Position numbers and translations under genes: made by a program. The notes under the pieces were generated by a model. It saw only the letters and a list, made by a program, of their open reading frames with translations, ran no database searches and had not been told where the DNA came from. Below, piece after piece: positions 7,921-19,169 of a stretch of 64,000 nucleotides of DNA (the first letter of the stretch is position 1; each line of letters opens with the position of its first letter). The stretch is from Phytophthora quininea. Taxonomy: Eukaryota > Oomycota > Peronosporomycetes > Peronosporales > Peronosporaceae. The stretch is from assembly GCA_011947345.1 (NCBI GenBank), contig JAAVTG010000528.1, forward strand, positions 62,001 through 126,000, read 5' to 3'.

Positions 7921-10203
7921 ATGAAATTCCTGCACTATGTGGCGTGTTTCTTGGCGCTGACGTTGACGACGGCCGCGAATGCCAAGAACAGCACGACGTC
8001 GGGCTCCACGTACCCGACCAAGTCTGGCATTCACGTGTGGGTGGACCCGGCCACCCCAGAAGATCGGCAGACGTACATGAGCTCGCGTGGTCGTCAATGG
8101 GACCTCGTCATGAGCGATGAGTTCAACACGCCCAACCGAAGCTTCCGACCCGGTGACGACCACATCTGGACCTCTCTCGAAAAGCCCGACGGTGTCAACG
8201 GTGCCATGGAGCTGTACTCGCACAACATGACGTCGACCCAGTGCGACGACGACGGCACCTGCTACTTCTACATCAAGGCGGTGGACGAGTTGAACGTCAT
8301 CCACGTCTACAACATGTACACGCACCCGCCAGGATACGTCGATGCCTACTTCTTCTATCGCGCGGCGATGGTGCAGTCCTGGAATAAGTTTTGCTTCCAG
8401 GGAGGCATGCTCGAAGTTCGTGCCCAGCTTCCTGGCGCTGTGTCAGAGGCCTCCGGTAACCCGGACTTGGCTCTCGGTAAGAACTCCAAAGTGAAGACGT
8501 CCAAGTACTACCCGACGTGGCCTGGTATCTGGATGATGGGGAACCTCGGACGAGCTATCTTCTCGGCCTCGACAAACCGAATGTGGCCGTTCTCCTACGA
8601 TCGGTGCGAGCCCGATATCTTCAACCCGGAGTTCCAACGCATTAGCGCTTGTGACAGCGACCCTGGGTTTGGATTGAACCCCAACCAAGGTCGCGGTGCT
8701 CCAGAGATTGATCTGCTGGAAGGTGGCGGTCTCGCTGTGTCTTCATCACTGCAGATCGCACCGGGGATGCCCGACGACTATCGACTCTACCCAGTGGACA
8801 CGTCAACGGGAGACAACTTGTACTGCGTGTACGGCTACACGTGCACTACTCCTGGCGCCAACTATATCGACGTGCCGACAGCGTACTACCAGAAGGAGCG
8901 AGGCCACAAGTCTTGGTACCAGGGACTCCGCTATGCGTCCAACAACTTCTGCCAGCAGAATGCTGATGAAAAGCAAGACTATTCGACTGTGGCTGCGTCG
9001 GTGAAGAAGGGAATCACCGAGAACTCGTGCACCGTCGATACTTGCCCAGCTTCGGGAGATGTGAACGCTGACTTGGGTCTGATCAACGACGCCGGAGACA
9101 GCCATTGGGGCATCAACACCAACGGCACCTGCTACCCGCTCATCAACTCGTACATGGGAGCCTACTTGTGCGACCCGGACAACACAAATTCCAAGTGTGC
9201 CAGTCCCCGCAACGCGACTACGACGCCCAAGTCCAATGCGATGAGCAATTTCAACTACCAAATGGACGCCATCTCGTCCAATTGGCCTGTGCACCTCGGC
9301 GCGTATACAGACTTTGTCGTGTACCAGATCGAGTGGGTCACCGGTGTGAACGGCTACGTCCGATGGATGCTGCAAGGCAATCCGCTGTTCGAGGTTACCA
9401 CCGACGCGTTCTCCAACGTGCCGCAGAACCAGAACAGCTCCAACCCTCAGAAGGTGATGTTGGAGGAGCCCATGTCGCTCATTCTCAACGTCGCCCTCTC
9501 AAGCTCGTGGGGTGCCACACCGCCCAACGCTGGCAAGGAATGCCGTGGCGATGGCACTGACGACGAAACCAACCGGATCTGCGACTCGTTCCCGATGTAC
9601 TTGAAGATCGACTACATGCGGCTGTACCAGGACCTTGGCGACGATCTCGACGCCGACAACTACATGCAGTTGGGCTGTGACCCTGCCAGTCACCCCACCA
9701 AGGAGTGGATTGAAGGCCACCTCGATGAATACGAAGACGACGACAACCAGCACAAGGAAGTGGCTGGAAAAGCGTTCTGCACGATCGATGACGACTGCAC
9801 CATCGGCGGCAATCTGGGCAAAACTGCGTTGAAAACTGGCAAATGCGTCAAGTCTCGCTGCCAGTGCACGTACTCGTCGTCGTGGGGTGGACCACGGTGC
9901 ACGACCGCAATCTCGAGTTCGTCGAGCTCCAAAAGCACCAGCTCACTGTCGAAGAACTCGTATGGCCCGCCGATGGGACTGTCGATCGGAATCGCTAGCA
10001 CCGTCATGCTCTTGTCGCTCATCTCTGTGTACATGTCGGTGTTTGTCGTGTCAAAGGCCAAGTCGGTGGCTGAAATGAAGAAGCCTGCCATCTACAACAA
10101 TGAGGAGGCGGCCCAGTACCCTCAAGCCAAGCAGCCGTACGAACCTGGCAACGACTCGATGCAGCGGCGACCACGAGACAACTACAGCCAAAACTTCGTC
10201 TAA
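7921..10203 (+). CDS. KRE6/SKN1-like GH16 beta-glucan protein (copy 2)
   Basis: A single frame of 760 residues from the ATG at 7921; the in-frame GTG six bases upstream was rejected. The signal peptide covers about residues 1-22 (MKFLHYVACFLALTLTTAAN). The GH16 motif reads GAPEIDLLEGG with E262, D264 and E267. The Cys-rich stalk, a membrane helix at about 685-710 and a short basic tail ending NYSQNFV complete it. Segments such as the block around residues 73-105 are nearly identical at DNA level to copy 1, so the pair is a recent duplicate or has exchanged sequence. It lies in the same direction as copy 1 and tail-to-tail with copy 3, 62 bp away. Confidence 0.93.
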   Translation: MKFLHYVACFLALTLTTAANAKNSTTSGSTYPTKSGIHVWVDPATPEDRQTYMSSRGRQWDLVMSDEFNTPNRSFRPGDDHIWTSLEKPDGVNGAMELYSHNMTSTQCDDDGTCYFYIKAVDELNVIHVYNMYTHPPGYVDAYFFYRAAMVQSWNKFCFQGGMLEVRAQLPGAVSEASGNPDLALGKNSKVKTSKYYPTWPGIWMMGNLGRAIFSASTNRMWPFSYDRCEPDIFNPEFQRISACDSDPGFGLNPNQGRGAPEIDLLEGGGLAVSSSLQIAPGMPDDYRLYPVDTSTGDNLYCVYGYTCTTPGANYIDVPTAYYQKERGHKSWYQGLRYASNNFCQQNADEKQDYSTVAASVKKGITENSCTVDTCPASGDVNADLGLINDAGDSHWGINTNGTCYPLINSYMGAYLCDPDNTNSKCASPRNATTTPKSNAMSNFNYQMDAISSNWPVHLGAYTDFVVYQIEWVTGVNGYVRWMLQGNPLFEVTTDAFSNVPQNQNSSNPQKVMLEEPMSLILNVALSSSWGATPPNAGKECRGDGTDDETNRICDSFPMYLKIDYMRLYQDLGDDLDADNYMQLGCDPASHPTKEWIEGHLDEYEDDDNQHKEVAGKAFCTIDDDCTIGGNLGKTALKTGKCVKSRCQCTYSSSWGGPRCTTAISSSSSSKSTSSLSKNSYGPPMGLSIGIASTVMLLSLISVYMSVFVVSKAKSVAEMKKPAIYNNEEAAQYPQAKQPYEPGNDSMQRRPRDNYSQNFV

Positions 10204-10265
10204 AGTGCCGCGTAGAAATTGGCATAAACATCTTCTCATTGACCGCAGTAAATATTTGAACACCT

Positions 10266-12500
10266 CTACACGAAATTCTGACTGTAGTTGGCCTTGGTGG
10301 CGGCGACGAGATGCGAGTCTCGACTGCCGGTACTTTCGCTTGGAATCGCCTCTGCTGCGAGCTTCCGCTGTGTCTGCGCATTCATCATGGCCTTGGCTCT
10401 CCGCGCGGCAGATTGGGACGAAAGGTAGACAGTGAGCATCGACAAGAGCAAGACCACGACAGCCACAGCGATCGAGGCCTCCAGAGGAGGACCATACGTC
10501 GTGCTCATTGTACTGTCAGAAGTGCTCGACCCAGACACGGCAGTCGTGCACCGAGGTCCACCCCACGAGTGATACGTGCACTCGCAGCGGTTCTTAACGC
10601 ACTTGCCAGTCTTCAGTGCCGTGTTGGACAAACTGCCTCCTATAGTACAGTCGGCGTTGGTCTCGCAAAAGGCTTTGCCGGAGACTTCCTCCCATTTGTT
10701 GTCGTCGTCTTCATATTCGTCAATGTGACCTTCGATCCATTCCTTGGTGGGGTGACTGGCAGGATCGCAGCCCATCTGCATGTAGTTGTCTGCGTCCAAG
10801 TCGTCGGCCAGGTCCTGGTACAGTCGGATGTAGTCGATCTTCATGTACATGGGGAAGTCGTCGCAGATTTTGTTCACGACCGGATCGGAGCCATCACCGC
10901 GGCATTCCTGGCCGGGGTTGGGAGGCCTGGCGCCCCACGAACTGGACAAGGCGACGTTGAAAATCACGTAGAGCGGCTCCTCGATCATGACCTTCTTGGG
11001 GTTGGAGCTGTTCTTGTTCTGCGGCACGTTCTCAAATGACTCGGACGTGACCTCAAACAGAGGATTCCCGTGGAGCTGCCAGCGCACGTAGCCGTTCTTG
11101 CCGGTCACCCACTCGACCTGGTAGTCGAGGTATCCTGTGTACGCGCCGAAGTGGATCGGCCAGTTGGAAGAAATGGCGTCCATCTGATAGTTAAACTCGC
11201 TCATCGCATTGGACTTTGGTGTCGAGGAATTACGAGGACTGGCGCACTTGGAGAAGGTGTTGTCGGGGTCGCACAGGTACGAGCCCATGTACGAGTTCAT
11301 GAGCGGGTAGCACGTTCCGTTCGAGTTGATTCCCCAGTGATTGTTTCCCACGCCGTCAATCAAGCCCAAGTCGGCGTTCACATCTCCAGAGGCTGGGCAA
11401 GTGTCCACGGCGCAAGTGTTCTCGGTGATGCCTGCTGTCACAGCAGCAGATACCGTCGCGAACGTTTGCTTTTCGTCGGCCTTCTGTGCGCAGTAGTTGT
11501 TGGATGCGTAGCGCAGTCCTTGGTACCAAGACTTGTGGCCGCGCTCCTTCTGGTAGTAATTGGTCGGCACGTCGATGTAGTTGGCTCCGGACGTCTTGCA
11601 GTCGTACGAGTACACGCAGTAAGTCTGGTCTCCTATCGACGTGTCCACCGGAAACAGGCGATACTCGTCTGGCATGCCAGGAGCAATCTGCAACGACGAC
11701 GAGATGGCAAGACCGCCACCTTCCAACACGTCGATCTCCGGGGCACCGCGACCCTGGTTGGGGTTTAAGCCGTAGCCGGGGTCGCTGTCGCAAGCACTGA
11801 TGCGCTGGAAGTCCGGGTTGAAGACGTCGGGCTCGCACCGGTTGTAGGAGAACGGCCACATTCGGTTGGTGGAGGCCGAGAAAATGGCTCGACCGAGATT
11901 GCCGAGCATCCAAATTCCCGGCCACGTCGGGTAGTACTGGTTGCTGGCGACCTTGCCCGTGTCTCCGAGAGCACGGTCAGGGTTACCCGACTTTGCTGAA
12001 GTAGCTCCCGGCAGCTGGGCGCGAACCTCGAGCATGCCGCCCTGGTAGCAGAACTTGTTCCAGGACTGGACCATGGCGCCACGGTAGAAGAAGGAGACCT
12101 CCTGGTAACTCGGCGGGTGCGTGTACATGTTGTAGACGCGGACGCTGTTGACTTCGTCGACCGTTTTGATGAAGAAGTAGCAGGTCCCATCGTCGTCGCA
12201 CTGGGTCGAGGTCATGTTGTGCGAGTACAGCTCGAGCGCTCCGTTGACGCCGTCGGGTTTCTCGAGAGAGGTCCAGATGTGGTCGTCGCCCGCTCGGAAG
12301 CTGCGGTTGGGCATGTTGAACTCGTCGCTCATAACGAGGTCCCATTTCCGGCCACGCGAGCTGGTGTACGTGTATCTGTCCTTGGGGGTGTCTGGGTCGA
12401 CCCAGATGCCGATCTCCGACTTGGTCGGGAAGGTCGTGCCGTTCTTGGCGTCGACAAGGACGCTTAACAGCGTGAGCGTCCACACAAATACAAGCTGCAT
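10266..12500 (-). CDS. KRE6/SKN1-like GH16 beta-glucan protein (copy 3)
   Basis: A minus-strand frame of 744 residues. The frame is open upstream to 12854, but the ATG at 12500 starts a proper signal peptide (MQLVFVWTLTLLSVLVDA), so it was preferred. The family layout is complete: TFPTKSEIGIWVDPDTPKD at the mature start, the GAPEIDVLEGG catalytic motif, the Cys-rich stalk (CECTYHSWGGPRC), a membrane helix (EASIAVAVVVLLLSMLTVYL) and the conserved NYSQNFV tail. It converges on copy 2, and the two 3' ends share a 62-bp gap. Relative to copies 4-6 it carries no frameshift. Confidence 0.93.
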   Translation of the reverse strand: MQLVFVWTLTLLSVLVDAKNGTTFPTKSEIGIWVDPDTPKDRYTYTSSRGRKWDLVMSDEFNMPNRSFRAGDDHIWTSLEKPDGVNGALELYSHNMTSTQCDDDGTCYFFIKTVDEVNSVRVYNMYTHPPSYQEVSFFYRGAMVQSWNKFCYQGGMLEVRAQLPGATSAKSGNPDRALGDTGKVASNQYYPTWPGIWMLGNLGRAIFSASTNRMWPFSYNRCEPDVFNPDFQRISACDSDPGYGLNPNQGRGAPEIDVLEGGGLAISSSLQIAPGMPDEYRLFPVDTSIGDQTYCVYSYDCKTSGANYIDVPTNYYQKERGHKSWYQGLRYASNNYCAQKADEKQTFATVSAAVTAGITENTCAVDTCPASGDVNADLGLIDGVGNNHWGINSNGTCYPLMNSYMGSYLCDPDNTFSKCASPRNSSTPKSNAMSEFNYQMDAISSNWPIHFGAYTGYLDYQVEWVTGKNGYVRWQLHGNPLFEVTSESFENVPQNKNSSNPKKVMIEEPLYVIFNVALSSSWGARPPNPGQECRGDGSDPVVNKICDDFPMYMKIDYIRLYQDLADDLDADNYMQMGCDPASHPTKEWIEGHIDEYEDDDNKWEEVSGKAFCETNADCTIGGSLSNTALKTGKCVKNRCECTYHSWGGPRCTTAVSGSSTSDSTMSTTYGPPLEASIAVAVVVLLLSMLTVYLSSQSAARRAKAMMNAQTQRKLAAEAIPSESTGSRDSHLVAATKANYSQNFV

Positions 12501-13176
12501 GGCCTCTCCGGACTCCTGTTGCTGACGAGACGGCGGATTGAGGAATGGAGATGAGGATCGGATTGCTGCAAGCCGAAGAGCTCTCTTTTCGTTAAACGCG
12601 ACATTTTGCTGCCTTTCAAGCTGTTCGAGCTTATTGCTGCCAGCTGCAATGGCCGTGATGATCAACAGCCGAGCTCGGGTCGAACGCAAAGGAAGTGCGA
12701 AGACGTTGTGCAGTGGATTTGGCCCAGACACTCTCTGGATTTTCTCCAGGTGGCACAACGAGCGCCTTCGAACAGAAGAAACGTATCCACAATCTCGCGA
12801 CCCCAATCCGTCTGCAATCAAGGCAACCAAAGCCAGCGCCAACAACAAAGGCAATCGTCAGTGGCCCTATTCGATGTGTTTTGGGGCCCATTTTGCAAAG
12901 GCATCTTTCGTTCGTGTCCGTATTAAACAAATTAAAGGCACATCTCCCTTGCACTTTCTGATGTTGCTTTTTGCCGTGCATTTCGGGACACTGAACGGGC
13001 ACGTGCCGGCCAGAAGAGCGTTCGTGCGTGGGCAGGAACCACGCGGGAGTATCCGCTGGACACGTATCGAACGACGTCGTTGGTCACAAATGGTGTTGCA
13101 GACCCCGTAGTCCGAGGAGCTGAACAACATTCACCAGGCGGAGAAAGCCCGTGTCAATGATATCTGGCTTCAGCAC
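12501..13176. other. Intergenic, upstream of GH16 copy 3
   Basis: The minus-strand frame of copy 3 stays open for about 350 bases here but has no homology to the other copies, so it is probably 5' UTR and promoter. No RNA gene or clear repeat was seen. Confidence 0.45.
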
Positions 13177-13690
13177 TTGCAAGTACCGGATTGCAGACGC
13201 CAAAACCAAGAAGTTCCAAGACGAGGAAAGATGCAGCACAGGATGATTGAAGAAGTGGTGCGCAAAGAACAGATCTGCGAGGTGGTGGCTCGGCCGTTTA
13301 TCAGGCTAGCTCTCGATAGCTTCCTGTTCCTCGGTCTAATCGGTAAAAGTTTTGGCGTTCGAGCTCTTGACGGTGACAAGTACATGGAACGTATCGACAT
13401 GAGCGAGTAGAAGCTCAGCGCGATCAATTTGCTGGGTTCGCCTCCAGGATACATGGGCTTCGAGGCTGGCGGTCAGCTAACGGAGGTTGTCCGCCGCAAC
13501 CCGTACTACGTGGCCATGGACGAAGTTGAAACGTCATGATGACCACCGTGTTGACCGTGCTCCCACGGAGTCCGTCGTCCAGCAAATGCAGCAGAATGTC
13601 CAGCTCTTTCGGTGGGCTTTTTCGGCCCGAGCAGTGCTATTCGAAAATGAGTTATCACCGTGTTCGAGCAAGAAGATGAAGACTGCTCTC
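13177..13690 (+). pseudogene. HSP104/ClpB-type AAA+ chaperone relic
   Basis: The plus-strand frame contains SFLFLG, ERIDMSE and then [20 protein letters not shown] followed by [12 protein letters not shown]. These are the second ATPase domain landmarks of ClpB/HSP104 (Walker A region, MDMSEY, the GxPPGYVGYEEGGQLTEAVRR loop and Walker B DEVE). The Walker A GxxGxGKT is damaged. A TAG at 13408 stands where the Tyr of DMSEY belongs and a TGA ends the frame at 13539. Further on, SVVQQMQQNVQLF resembles the segment before FSPEFLNR of the same family. It is a fragment of a disaggregase gene, well decayed. The parent gene is not in the window. Confidence 0.7.
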
Positions 13691-15042
13691 GCCAGTCGCA
13701 CTCTTGATGCTTTTCACAGCGGCCTCAAAGGAAACCAAGCATGTATGTACACACAAGACCGAATAGCCCAGCCCAACAAGGATTAATGTTAACGTCTTAG
13801 TTGCCTTTTTTTTGGCAGACTCAAAAATTTCCGCTAAAGATCTTTAGCACATGATGTTATACATACGTTAGTGTTAATGTAACAGAGCAATATTCACGTT
13901 GTCCGTGCATCGATTCGACCTGATCTTGCGCCGCCATGGCAATAAACTCAATTTCACGTCTTCCTATTGGCTGATTGGATAGTATTTTATTTGATTTTGG
14001 TGTGATTTTAATACATAGTTGCATTGCACATTTTTATAGACTATGTAAGAATTAGTAGAATATTGATAATGCTTTATTTTATGTGGGTTAAATAATTATT
14101 AGCTAAAACAACGTAATACAGCAGATCTTTCCGTCTTCTTGGCTAATTTTCTCGTGAACGGTTGAGCCTGTGTAGCTGAGGGAGATCGTTATGTTAGTTT
14201 CACGCACTACTATAGAAGAATACTGATAGCCGCAATTCATTCAGCTATTAGCGGAGCTTTTGATTTTCTAGTTAATCACCTTTACTTGACTCGCGAACTG
14301 ATTAATAATCATTGCAAACTGATACACTTGAACAAGTATCTAATGAGCAGATAGCCTGTGATTTTGTAAAACCTATTGCTCCATTCTTTTCCAACGAGGA
14401 GAAGTTCTAACATAACTAGACACTACAATCGACACGCATAGTCATCGTCCTGTTGGCACCATTCCACGCGCTCGTACGTGATCTCGTCCTGCATACCCGA
14501 CAGGGGTTCAATTGTAACCTGCACACTGCCGATCACCGTATCATAATTATTGTCTTCCTGGAAGGAGTCAATGAGGTAGCACATTTGTAAGTTATTGTCA
14601 AGCAGAAAAGTCCCCAGTGGTAATCCAAATTGATGATGCACATGATCCGATCTTTGCTGGGGTCGAAAGTTGCATAGCCTCCTGCGATTCGCTTCTTGAT
14701 CGTAAGGCTACCAAGATCATGGCAGCTCGGATTGACAACTCCAACCTCACGATATATATATATATTGCAGCGCCATCATACTGTACCAGCACTTCACGAA
14801 GTGCTATGCAACCAGAGGTTCTCACGATAATCTAGCAGCATAAATCCATTCATCAGTTCACCGCCACTGACATGACTTTGGACCAGGTTCATTGTTCTTA
14901 TTGCTTCTTTGTGCATTTGCTCTAGCCAACATCCAAACCTTTTTCTAGCTGTCTGAGTAATACTGGCAACCGCCGGCTATTACCGCGCTAGCTACATGGG
15001 GTGCCCTCCACCAATTTGGCGCGCTGCTATAACCAATACGGG

Positions 15043-15340
15043 ACTGGGAACTGTATTCGCGTCGGCACGTAGATTTTACACATACCGCGCGCATCTCCTT
15101 CCAGGCTACCGCATGTACCGCATGTACCGCATACGTGAGTACTATCGCCATGTGTGGAGCATCTCTCGGGTTGTCGCTTACTACCACTCGCTATCACTAG
15201 CTATATGAGATGCCTTCTACCTACTAGCGATGTGATTCGCTCCCCGCGTGAGCAGCGACATGTCTTGGGAACAGTAATCGCACCGGGCACGTAGATGTTA
15301 TGCACATCATGTGCAATCTCCAGTAGCGTACGACATGTAC
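15043..15340. repeat. Two degenerate direct repeats about 220 bp apart
   Basis: The stretch starting near 15043 (CTGGGAACTGTATTCGCG... CGGCACGTAGAT) is repeated with many changes from near 15263 (TTGGGAACAGTAATCGCA... GGGCACGTAGAT). Both end in a CATGTAC-containing segment. The unit may be larger than the recognised 75 bp. Confidence 0.45.
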
Positions 15341-17272
15341 TTTATGCGTTGAGTACCATCGTTTGCAGATTGTCTGGATTGGATAGGTTGTTGAACCCAC
15401 GATTGTAGTCTTCAGCGCTGCCTATGGTGAAGCTGCATACATTAGTACGGACAGCATTAGGACCTTTTCCACACCCGCACACACGTCTATACGATGTCGA
15501 TGCTGGACACGCGCTGCACATATGCATCGCGAACGAAGCGAAACAGCTATTTCATTGACACGCGGCTAGTTAGGTCTCTCTCGACTGGTTCATGCGGGTC
15601 CTGGACACCACCGCACACTAAGACTGGCCTCACTGGAGTGGAGAACGGCTGATAGTATCAACATCTATGTGTATTGGCTAACACGTTTGCGTGAGAAAAT
15701 ATTATCTTTGTGTGTGAAACACCGCACGCGTGAGCCTACGCATTTCGAAGGCATACACAGTTACCGCACATGTGCTACATGCTGCCTGTTCATGTCTAGG
15801 TGGCAGCAGTTGGTTAATGATTCCACAGGAGCCACTAGATTTGACGGAGACTAACACTACTGCATACATGATGATAAGGCATGCGCTTGATCCGACCAGT
15901 ACTACAGGCCCTGTTATATTTTATCTGCAACATTACGTCGTATTAGACTGATCTCTATGGCGTCTTATCTACATATGAACGGTATACTAGCGTACTCGGT
16001 TTCGGTTCCAAGTTAAGCGACTAAGGTTATCTGTTGGATGATTGGTCAGGTGGAAATAGTTCGATCTTGTGTTTTTCTGCGACGCCCCGCGCACTCACAG
16101 CGGCATGTATGTGTGGTGCTGCCGCGTGCGAGGCCGAGGAAGGGTATTATAATCATGGTGGACGACTCGGATATCGAGGAAGACGCTGTACAGTCGAAGA
16201 ACATTGTCTTCCACAAGCTTGTTACCGCTCTCCAGGAGTTCTAACTACATCAATACATGTCTACTATTGCCGTGCGTATGAAATTTTTGACTATGTCTCC
16301 AACATGTACCACAGTTCCATCCCGCTGCCGAGCGATAGCGATGGCGGCCCCGGGAAGAAGCGGAGCGAGATTGCAGCGGGGCTGCGTAGCAGTGCACGTG
16401 CACAGAGGAAGACGTAGGACTCCCCGAGTCTGTCTCTTTAGGGGTCCCGCCTTCAGTTGTATACAAGAACCAAGTACAGTCCCGTAACTAGGACTCGCAG
16501 AGTCAGTGTCCCTTAAAACAAGGACAACACTAATTAACTGCAAAAATAGAACTGAATTGAATTGTTTATCTGACCTTTGCTGTAAATGTATAGACTAAAC
16601 TATGTGGCATAGTTAATCTAAGAGATATGCAAATGAGTGGCGGAGAACCAAATGGCTACACTATGGCTACATAGACAAAAGTCATCACATGATTATGACT
16701 TTCGCGTAACCCCGTTACAATAGAAGAAAGGGCTCAGTTCACGAAAGGAAGTGTCAACTTGTAACGCCGCCCTCTGGTCTATCATATAAATGCGACGATG
16801 GGAAATTCTGGCTTCTGACACTCAGGCCTTTATCGAGCAGCATGCCAAACAGCACGCTGTGTTGTGGCGGGATACATGTATGCACCTTCCAGTACTTTGA
16901 ACTCCCTTTACAAATTCTGTTCGTTTGCCTATCAAACCTTGACGATCATTTCTACCTGCTTGCCAACCCCTCTAGTCTGGATTTTTTTGCATGCTGACAT
17001 AACCATTTCGACCACAAACTCTAAAACGCGATATAGATAATAAAATAATCGACTGTCAGGCATTTTTACTACTGTGGGTTTATTATGTTCGCTAGATCTA
17101 AGTTTCAGAGTTGAATCGAGAACTGCGTCTTGTGGCTTGTTGTGAGCGCCGAAGCCGTTCGTCTCTGATAGACTGGTAGGCCCAGATAAAATTCAAGGTT
17201 TCGAGTTCAAACGGCAGCTGCATTCGCCATGGGATGACACCCAAGTGAGCTCCCGGTAGAAAACCCACTTCA

Positions 17273-17713
17273 CTATGCAGTATGTCCTAGTATTAACCCA
17301 ATGCTTTGCATACAGTTGTTCAACTTCATACGGTTCTTCTGTTCTTCCCCGTCGAGATCGCTTTTCTGGAAACAGTCCGCCTGGTGCCCTTTCTTTGAGC
17401 AATCCTCCCCGTATTTCTCTAACTTTTTGCTTGTTTTTACGAAACGATAGTTATGGGTTTCGTCGTAGTTGCCAGTACGAACCATCCAGCAGCCGATTGA
17501 AGTTCCGGGAGCGGCGTTGGCGAAGTTTGACTGGACTGCTTGTTTAGGAATGCATAATTTCTGTAGCTGCCTCAAATTGTGTCGAGTTCGGATCATATCA
17601 TTTATCTCATTATAGCTACACCTTATCTTGAAATTTGTGAGATATTTACAATAGTCCATAGCTTTGACCATGTACCACTGACTAGTACAAGAGTAGAATT
17701 CTATCTTCGTCAT
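17273..17713 (-). other. Unrecognised 146-residue open frame
   Basis: A minus-strand frame rich in Lys, Asn and Cys, with no signal peptide, membrane segment or motif I recognise. It sits in repeat debris and may be a fragment of a lost element gene or chance. Confidence 0.2.
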
Positions 17714-17979
17714 GGCGACTGCATATAATTCTCTTATATTTTGGAGGAGATTTTACCTAACTTGGCCCAACAAACTATTCGGTTGGAATTAACAGATAGC
17801 CTCGTTATAGTTGGTAGATCCTTGATGCTTCGTCATTTGCAATCGATAAGTCAGCGGCTACTGAGCAGAGAAGTTGTCACTTGCGTTTGTTTGCTTTTAA
17901 ATATACTGTCTTTATCTTGAGTCCTGAACAGTTACGTCGTACCGACCTTGGGGCATTTGCTCCCAGGTGTGGATGATTA

Positions 17980-18210
17980 TTACATCGCGTCGATGCCCTC
18001 GCGCAGTAGCCCTGTCAAATCTTCGAACCCAAACAGGTAACTGAGAACGACGTGCTTGTTGGCTGCCTTGGTGAAGAACGCCATGAACTCTGTTATGATG
18101 TCATTCAGGCGGAGACGCTTCTCCAAGCACAGCCGCATCTTGGCACCAAGGTTGTAGATGTCTGAGCTCTCACATCGTGACGGAAGTAACCCGCATAATC
18201 TCTGCGGCAT
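17980..18210 (-). other. Unrecognised 76-residue open frame
   Basis: The C-terminal half (RLNDIITEFMAFFTKAANKH and on to the stop) has a helical, protein-like composition. No family was recognised and no adjoining exon found. It is likely the end of a decayed gene. Confidence 0.2.
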
Positions 18211-19005
18211 GGCACTCAGTAACTACACAATTCGTTACAGAGCGATAATTTATGTGACTTCGTGCGACGGACTGTTCTATTATAACATTATAATCGTTCT
18301 CACCTTTTCCACTATTTGAAGTTTGTGTGTTTGGTATCGCATAAACGGGAAGGGCCGTCTGAAATACCTTCTGGCATAACGTAACCACCAATGAAGCACT
18401 AAGCATACTTCACAATTATTATGGCGGCCATGATCAGCATTACAGGAACGTAGTAGGTTCTGGACCCATCCGAAAATCGACATGTGCTATAGTAAAATAG
18501 CTAGATCACTTCGATTAAAGGGTGTCACCGGATAGTTGGTAGACGACTACTACAAGCGCCAAAGGATCTGCATCTAAAAGCGGAGCCCCCTTTTTTTTCG
18601 CGAGCGTACTCTGAATTGCGTTACCCGTAACTGCGTGGGTTTGCAGTACAATTAATAATAGGATTATTACATATTATTTGCGAACACAATGAGCAAGTTG
18701 GTCTTTTGCGTCAGGATGTACACGGTATCTACACCACCGAGGATATCCCGCGTTATAGTCAAGTATTTTTTTAAACTCTTCCCTGTCAGCGTTTTGTTTA
18801 AAATGAAAGCTTGGTTAGATACAACTTACGTTATCTTCGAATATTGTTATGTCATGTGAACTGCTATGTGTTGAAGTATCTGTCAGGACAAAGAAGTATT
18901 CTAATCAGAACCACGAAATGTGTCACGAACACCGCCAAATACAATTTACAAGTAAAACTAGCCGTTGGCTGCGGGTTCTAGATATTTTTGCCTAGAAACA
19001 GAAGA

Positions 19006-19046
19006 TTTTTTCCGGGTCAACCGCTGCGCAGGTCAAATTTGGATCA
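19006..19046 (+). repeat. Left inverted repeat of the FLYWCH MULE
   Basis: Partner of 32718-32757, with the core GGGTCAACCGCTGCGCAGGT in inverted orientation. It lies 124 bp before the first transposase exon. Confidence 0.8.
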
Positions 19047-19169
19047 AATCTTATCACTCTCCAGAGGTTCTTCGTAAGAACGCTGTCGTACGCTTGTTAT
19101 TCGTTTGGTTGCTCGCGAAGCCGTGACATGGCATCGTGGGTGTATCCTCGTAAATAGCCAGTCCTGGGT

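Larger units (their letters stand above)
13691..19005. other. Gene-poor, AT-richer repeat remnant region
   Basis: Five kilobases without a recognisable gene. Short unrecognised minus-strand frames occur at 14423-14641, 17273-17713 and 17980-18210. The first and third look protein-like but match no family I know and have no partner exons that I could join. A short AT microsatellite lies near 14752-14765. Degenerate direct repeats of about 75 bp lie near 15043 and 15263. These are probably old transposon debris. Confidence 0.4.

Noticed and set aside
10311..11768. Plus-strand frames of 242 and 232 residues under copy 3
   Set aside because: Antisense to the conserved GH16 frame, no independent support.
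16156..16244. Short frame starting MVDDSDIEEDAVQSKNIVF
   Set aside because: Only 29 residues, no partner exon or family found.
13691..19005. Possible LTR or solo-LTR elements in the repeat block
   Set aside because: No clear TG...CA ends with target duplications or polymerase motifs could be seen by eye.
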